DNA of 64,000 nucleotides from Flavobacterium sp. GTDB taxonomy: Bacteria > Bacteroidota > Bacteroidia > Flavobacteriales > Flavobacteriaceae. The notes under the pieces were generated by a model, which saw only the letters and a list, made by a program, of their open reading frames with translations, ran no database searches and was not told the DNA's origin. Positions within the stretch are counted from its first letter, which is position 1, and each line of letters begins with the position of its first letter. Below are positions 59,757 through 64,000 of the stretch, piece by piece. Both the position numbers and the translations under genes were made by a program. The DNA is taken from the NCBI RefSeq assembly GCF_039595935.1, contig NZ_JBCNKR010000006.1, positions 806,001 through 870,000 on the forward strand. Reading direction: 5' to 3'.

Positions 59757-60536
59757 TTGAATTCAACATCTATTATTACCGATACACACACACATTTATA
59801 TTCTGAAGAGTTTGATCAGGATCGTGACGAAATGATTCAACGTGCCATTGATGCCGGAATTACACGTTTTTTTATTCCTGCAATCGACGCCGCGGCGACA
59901 CAATCGATGTACGATTTAGAGAAAAACTATCCCGATAATATTTTCCTGATGATGGGTTTGCATCCCACTTACGTGAAAGATAATTACGAGGAAGAATTAG
60001 CACATGTTGAAACCGAATTATCAAAAAGAAAATTCTACGCTGTAGGCGAAATCGGAATCGATTTGTATTGGGATAAAACACATTTAAAAGAACAGCAAAT
60101 TGCTTTTAAAAGACAAATTCAATTGGCAAAACAATACAAATTGCCCATTGTAATTCATTGCCGTGAAGCTTTTGATGAAATCTTTGAAATTTTGGAAGAA
60201 GAAAAATCTGAAGATTTATTTGGGATTTTTCATTGTTTTTCCGGAACTTTATTACAAGCCCAACAAGCGATTTCTTACAATATGAAATTAGGAATTGGCG
60301 GCGTGGTAACATTCAAGAACGGAAAAATAGATCAGTTTTTAAACCAAATCGATTTAAAACATATTGTGCTTGAAACAGATTCGCCTTATTTAGCGCCAAT
60401 TCCGTATAGAGGAAAACGAAATGAGAGCAGTTATTTAGTAAATGTAATTTCAAAACTGGCAGCTATTTATGAAGTTTCTGAGAATGAAATCGCAGCAATA
60501 ACAACCCAAAATTCAAAAGACGTTTTTGGGATTTAA
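59757..60536 (+). CDS. TatD-family metal-dependent hydrolase
   Basis: The 259-residue protein is a complete TatD-like TIM barrel: metal ligands HxH in TDTHTHLY, Glu in GEIGIDLYW, His in VIHCREA and FHCFSG, and Asp in LETDSPYLAP. Members are Mg-dependent nucleases acting on DNA ends. The start codon is TTG; the HTH metal motif is only 12 residues in, so there is no room for another start, and no ATG lies upstream of it in frame. Confidence 0.92.
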   Translation: MNSTSIITDTHTHLYSEEFDQDRDEMIQRAIDAGITRFFIPAIDAAATQSMYDLEKNYPDNIFLMMGLHPTYVKDNYEEELAHVETELSKRKFYAVGEIGIDLYWDKTHLKEQQIAFKRQIQLAKQYKLPIVIHCREAFDEIFEILEEEKSEDLFGIFHCFSGTLLQAQQAISYNMKLGIGGVVTFKNGKIDQFLNQIDLKHIVLETDSPYLAPIPYRGKRNESSYLVNVISKLAAIYEVSENEIAAITTQNSKDVFGI

Positions 60537-60599
60537 TCTAATCGTTACTTTAATCTAAATTTTTTTTTGTTCTTTTGCCCACTTAAATCACTATAGATA

Positions 60600-61736
60600 A
60601 TGCAGAAATTTGATGCCATTCGACCGTTTTATGATTCCGAAATAAATGAAGCACTTCATGATGTTGTAAATCATCCAATGATGAAAACCATGATGAATTT
60701 CACCTTTCCGGAAGTAGAAGATGAGGTTTGGAAGGATCAGCTTAAGAAAACACATTCGATTCGTGATTTTCAATGCAATTTTATTTATCACACCATACAA
60801 AAGGTTTTAGAGAAAAGCTCAGAAGGGCTTACAACTTCAGGTTTTGAAAAACTGGAACCCAATACTTCTTATTTGTTTATCTCAAATCACAGAGACATTC
60901 TACTAGATACTACTTTGCTTAATGTTTGTTTGTTCGAACATGGTTTGGTTATGACAGCATCTGCAATTGGAGATAATTTAGTGAAGAAAGCTTTTTTGGC
61001 AACATTGGCAAAACTAAATAGAAACTTTTTGGTTTTAAGAGGATTATCTCCTCGAGAAATGCTGCAAAGTTCTAAATTGCTTTCAGAATATATGGGACAA
61101 TTATTACTTCGCGAAAATCGTTCGGTTTGGATTGCCCAGAAAGAAGGAAGAACCAAAGACGGAAATGATGAAACCAATCCTGGAGTTTTAAAAATGATTG
61201 GAATGGCTTCTGATGAAGAAGATTTAATGAATTATTTTAAGAAATTAAAAATAGTTCCGGTTTCTATTTCATACGAATATGACCCGACTGATATGTTGAA
61301 AATGCCGCAATTAATGGCAGAAGCCAACAACGAAGTTTATGTAAAAGATAAAAACGAAGATTTCATGAATATCATTAGCGGTATCATGGGAACTAAGAAA
61401 AGAATTCATATTTCTGTCGGCGATGTTCTGGATACAGAAATCGACCAGATTGTAGCTGAAAACGACAATGCAAACAAACAAGTTTTGGCACTGGCACAGA
61501 CTATCGATGATATTATTCTGAAAAACTACCAATTATGGCCGACTAATTTTATTGCTTATGACATTTTAAACGAAACGGACCGATTTGCTGACAAATATAA
61601 AGAAAGCGAAAAGCAGCTTTTTGAGCGTCGTTTAGAAATGCGTATCGGAAGCGATAATCCAGTTACCAGACAAGGATTTTTGGCCATGTACGCCAATCCG
61701 GTTGTCAATAAATTAAAATACCAAGATGTCATCTAA
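60600..61736 (+). CDS. PlsC-like acyltransferase
   Basis: The 378-residue protein has an acyltransferase block with the HxxxxD motif in SNHRDILLDT (motif I) and the substrate-binding motif AQKEGRTKDG (motif III). It probably transfers acyl chains to glycerol phosphate or a lipid acceptor at the inner membrane. Its end overlaps the asparaginase start by 11 nt, so the pair is likely co-translated although the roles differ. Confidence 0.85.
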   Translation: MQKFDAIRPFYDSEINEALHDVVNHPMMKTMMNFTFPEVEDEVWKDQLKKTHSIRDFQCNFIYHTIQKVLEKSSEGLTTSGFEKLEPNTSYLFISNHRDILLDTTLLNVCLFEHGLVMTASAIGDNLVKKAFLATLAKLNRNFLVLRGLSPREMLQSSKLLSEYMGQLLLRENRSVWIAQKEGRTKDGNDETNPGVLKMIGMASDEEDLMNYFKKLKIVPVSISYEYDPTDMLKMPQLMAEANNEVYVKDKNEDFMNIISGIMGTKKRIHISVGDVLDTEIDQIVAENDNANKQVLALAQTIDDIILKNYQLWPTNFIAYDILNETDRFADKYKESEKQLFERRLEMRIGSDNPVTRQGFLAMYANPVVNKLKYQDVI

Positions 61737-62757
61737 AGCTAAAATACTTTTGATTTATACCGGAGGAACCATCGGTATGAGCAAAGACTTTGAAACAGGA
61801 GCGCTTAAAGCATTCAACTTTAGTAAATTAATACAGAAGATTCCCGAAATCAAACAATTAGATTGTGAAATCGAATCGGTTTCTTTTGAAAATCCTATAG
61901 ATTCATCTAACATGAATCCAAAAATGTGGACAAAAATTGCCACAATTATTGAGGAAAATTACACTTCTTATGACGGTTTTGTGGTTCTTCACGGATCAGA
62001 TACGATGTCATATTCGGCTTCGGCATTGAGTTTTATGCTGGAGAATTTATCAAAACCAGTTGTTTTTACCGGATCTCAGTTACCAATTGGGGATTTGCGT
62101 ACCGATGCCAAAGAAAACCTAATTACAGCGATTCAAATAGCTTCTCTTCAGGAAAATGGAAAACCTGTTATTAATGAAGTTTCTCTTTATTTTGAATATA
62201 AATTATACCGAGGAAACCGAACTTCAAAAGTAAATGCAGAACATTTTAGAGCTTTTACAGCGCCAAATTATCCTGAATTGGTAGAATCTGGCGTTCATTT
62301 AAAATTAAATTCACATTTATTTCTTCCAATAAATAAAGATGCTAAACTGATTGTTCACAAAAACTTAGACAATCACGTTGCGATTATAAAAATGTTTCCG
62401 GGAATGAGCGAAGTGGTTTTGGCTTCAATCTTGGCAACTCCGGGTTTGCGCGGAATTGTTTTAGAAACGTACGGTTCAGGAAACGCTCCAACCGAAGATT
62501 GGTTTTTAAACTTAATAGAAAAAGCAATCAAATCCGGAATGCATATCGTAAACGTAACGCAATGTTCAGGCGGAAGCGTAAATATGGGACAATACGAAAC
62601 AAGTACGGCTTTAAAATCGCTTGGAGTTATTTCTGGAAAAGATATTACTACAGAAGCTGCAATTACAAAATTGATGTACTTGCTTGGACATAATATTCCA
62701 CAAAACGAGTTTAAAGATATTTTTGAAACTGCGCTTCGCGGGGAAATCTCGCTATAA
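61726..62757 (+). CDS. ansA: L-asparaginase, type I
   Basis: The 343-residue enzyme has both catalytic Thr motifs: LIYTGGTIGM near residue 9 and VLHGSDTMSYSASAL in the middle. It hydrolyses asparagine to aspartate and ammonia. There is no signal peptide, so it is the cytoplasmic type I form. The start overlaps the preceding acyltransferase gene. Its stop adjoins an inverted repeat that fills the gap to the next gene. Confidence 0.92.
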   Translation: MSSKAKILLIYTGGTIGMSKDFETGALKAFNFSKLIQKIPEIKQLDCEIESVSFENPIDSSNMNPKMWTKIATIIEENYTSYDGFVVLHGSDTMSYSASALSFMLENLSKPVVFTGSQLPIGDLRTDAKENLITAIQIASLQENGKPVINEVSLYFEYKLYRGNRTSKVNAEHFRAFTAPNYPELVESGVHLKLNSHLFLPINKDAKLIVHKNLDNHVAIIKMFPGMSEVVLASILATPGLRGIVLETYGSGNAPTEDWFLNLIEKAIKSGMHIVNVTQCSGGSVNMGQYETSTALKSLGVISGKDITTEAAITKLMYLLGHNIPQNEFKDIFETALRGEISL

Positions 62758-62907
62758 AATTCCAATATAAAAATTCCAAATTCCAATTTTTCTCAAACTT
62801 TTATAGAATTGAAAAATTGCGCTAGACAACTTTGTCAAAGTTTTAAACTTTGACAAAGTTCTTTACCATAAAGCAAATTGGAATTTGGAATTTTTTTATT
62901 GGAATTT
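62757..62907. repeat. Compound inverted repeat filling a convergent gap
   Basis: Outer arms of 33 nt (62757-62789 and 62875-62907), cored by AAAATTCCAAATTCCAATTT and its complement, pair with one or two mismatches. Inside lies a second palindrome at 62828-62860 (AACTTTGTCAAAGTTTT with its complement). It fills the space between two convergent stops exactly and could end both transcripts. Confidence 0.75.
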
Positions 62908-62908
62908 A

Positions 62909-64000
62909 TTAAAACTTAGAATTTCTATATTCAACTGGGCAAGTCTCTAACTCCTCAGCAGATTTATGTTTTTTGTAATACATATAAACAATAACAGAAA
63001 TAATGCAGATAATTCCCTGAATGGCAACCGTATTTCTGGTTCCGATGATATGAGAAACGTATCCAATAATTAAACTTCCCACAGGAATCATTCCCTGATA
63101 AGCCATTAAATAATAACTAATACTTCTGGATCTCATATTAACAGCACTTTGGGTTTGAACGTAAATATTTATAGATGAGGTTTGTGCCATCATTCCTATA
63201 CCGCTCAGAGCCATACAAATAAGCGCTATGGTTAAATTATTTGAGTAAGCTAGTATAATAATACTAAAACCCAATAAAAGGCTTGCAGAGATCATTATTT
63301 TGCTCATATTGTCGGATTTTTTCAAGTTTGCCAAATAAATAGCTGATAAGATCGAGCCAATACCCGCGGCACTTTCGAACCAGCTGAAGGTTTGAGCATT
63401 TCCGCTAAAAATATCTTTAGCAAAAACAGGCATTAAAGTATTAAAAGAAATAACAAACAAACTGCTGCACATAAGCATTAAAAGCATTCTGGCCATTTCG
63501 GTTTCTTTTTTCACATAATCAAAACCTTCGATAAAATCTTCAAGCATTTTAAATTTATCAACGGCTTTAATGTGCGGTGTGATTTTCATCATTAGTAAAG
63601 AAATTAAAACCGGAATATAGCTTAAGAAGTTCCCCATGAAACAAATGTCTTCGCCGTAGTTATGCAAAATAATACCAGCCAATGCAGGTCCGGCAATTCT
63701 GGCGAAATTATTTAAAGTTGAATTTAGTGCTACAGCATTTGATAAATCATCTTTATTGTCAACAATATCGATCATCATGGTTTGTCGGCAAGTCATATCA
63801 AATGCATTAATAATTCCCTGAAAAAGACTTAGTGCCAGAATAAAGTTGATGTTGTAAATTTTCAGATAAATCAATAAAGCTAAAAGTCCCGCCTGCAGCA
63901 TTGCCATAGATTGTAAAAAAAGCATGGCTTTATGTCTGTCGTATCTTCCGATAATACTTCCGGCCAACGGGGCAAGAAATAAGGACGGAATCATACTCAA
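62909..64000 (-). CDS. MFS transporter, partial at window edge
   Basis: The visible 363 residues are the C-terminal part of a protein whose start lies beyond 64000. They show an MFS layout: SLFLAPLAGSIIGRYDRHKA (motif A-like loop), TCRQTMMIDIVDNKDDLSNA, and the long-range helix pattern of the MFS_3 or enterobactin-exporter (EntS-like) group. It is convergent with asparaginase. The substrate is unknown; a drug or siderophore export role is possible. Confidence 0.85.
   Translation of the reverse strand: MSMIPSLFLAPLAGSIIGRYDRHKAMLFLQSMAMLQAGLLALLIYLKIYNINFILALSLFQGIINAFDMTCRQTMMIDIVDNKDDLSNAVALNSTLNNFARIAGPALAGIILHNYGEDICFMGNFLSYIPVLISLLMMKITPHIKAVDKFKMLEDFIEGFDYVKKETEMARMLLMLMCSSLFVISFNTLMPVFAKDIFSGNAQTFSWFESAAGIGSILSAIYLANLKKSDNMSKIMISASLLLGFSIIILAYSNNLTIALICMALSGIGMMAQTSSINIYVQTQSAVNMRSRSISYYLMAYQGMIPVGSLIIGYVSHIIGTRNTVAIQGIICIISVIVYMYYKKHKSAEELETCPVEYRNSKF

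Noticed and set aside
1..64000. tRNA, rRNA, riboswitch, insertion sequence, prophage
   Set aside because: No cloverleaf, no conserved T-loop sequence, no transposase, integrase or phage gene was recognised on reading both strands.

Overview
This AT-rich window, with A-rich ribosome binding regions and promoters of the TTTG-N19/20-TAnnTTTG type, comes from a member of the Bacteroidota, most probably a Flavobacterium or close relative. The nuoA-nuoE order, the class I lanthipeptide leader peptides and the many imperfect inverted repeats between genes fit that group. No rRNA, tRNA, insertion sequence, prophage or CRISPR array was seen.

Layout. 1-3.3 kb: leftward respiratory complex I genes nuoA-nuoB-nuoC-nuoD-nuoE. 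3.4-7.4 kb: cold shock protein, aspartyl-tRNA synthetase, a TlpA-like thioredoxin and a MORN-repeat protein. 7.5-13.5 kb: a leftward siderophore uptake operon (TonB receptor, DUF3325, DUF3649, two PepSY membrane proteins). 13.7-17.8 kb: 2-oxoglutarate dehydrogenase E1 and E2. 18.5-31.7 kb: a RiPP locus with an orphan precursor, a TPR/AraC-type regulator, a tandem array of 19 small precursor genes plus one decayed copy, then HlyD, a C39-peptidase ABC exporter and a full-length LanB dehydratase. No LanC cyclase is visible. 32-39 kb: a trehalose module (LacI repressor, TonB receptor, MFS transporter, GH37 trehalase). 39-47.5 kb: polyprenyl diphosphate synthase, a YceI-like protein, and TetR-TolC-MFP-RND efflux genes. 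47.7-51.3 kb: a Wzz-like protein facing a tightly coupled operon of glycosyltransferase, UbiA prenyltransferase and a putative Pyr4/PaxB-type membrane terpene cyclase. 51.4-59.6 kb: an envelope locus with a retropepsin-like protease, a TPR-CHAT protease, a PKD/barrel protein, a lipoprotein, an ECF sigma factor and a membrane TPR protein that may be its anti-sigma factor. 59.7-64 kb: TatD, an acyltransferase, an asparaginase and an MFS transporter cut by the window end.

How the parts work together. In the RiPP locus LanB should dehydrate Ser/Thr in the cores, and the C39 exporter should cut after the Gly-Gly of each leader and export the product with HlyD. The array has grown recently: two segments of about 365 nt are identical. 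The TetR gene and the YceI gene share three operators of the same form, GGAAACT-N14-AGTTTCC. The CHAT/ECF locus carries three copies of GGTAACAA-N13-TTGATATAAG upstream of its leftward genes, probably the promoter read by the local ECF sigma factor. The points most worth following are the LanC-less precursor array, the UbiA/terpene cyclase operon and the CHAT/ECF locus.
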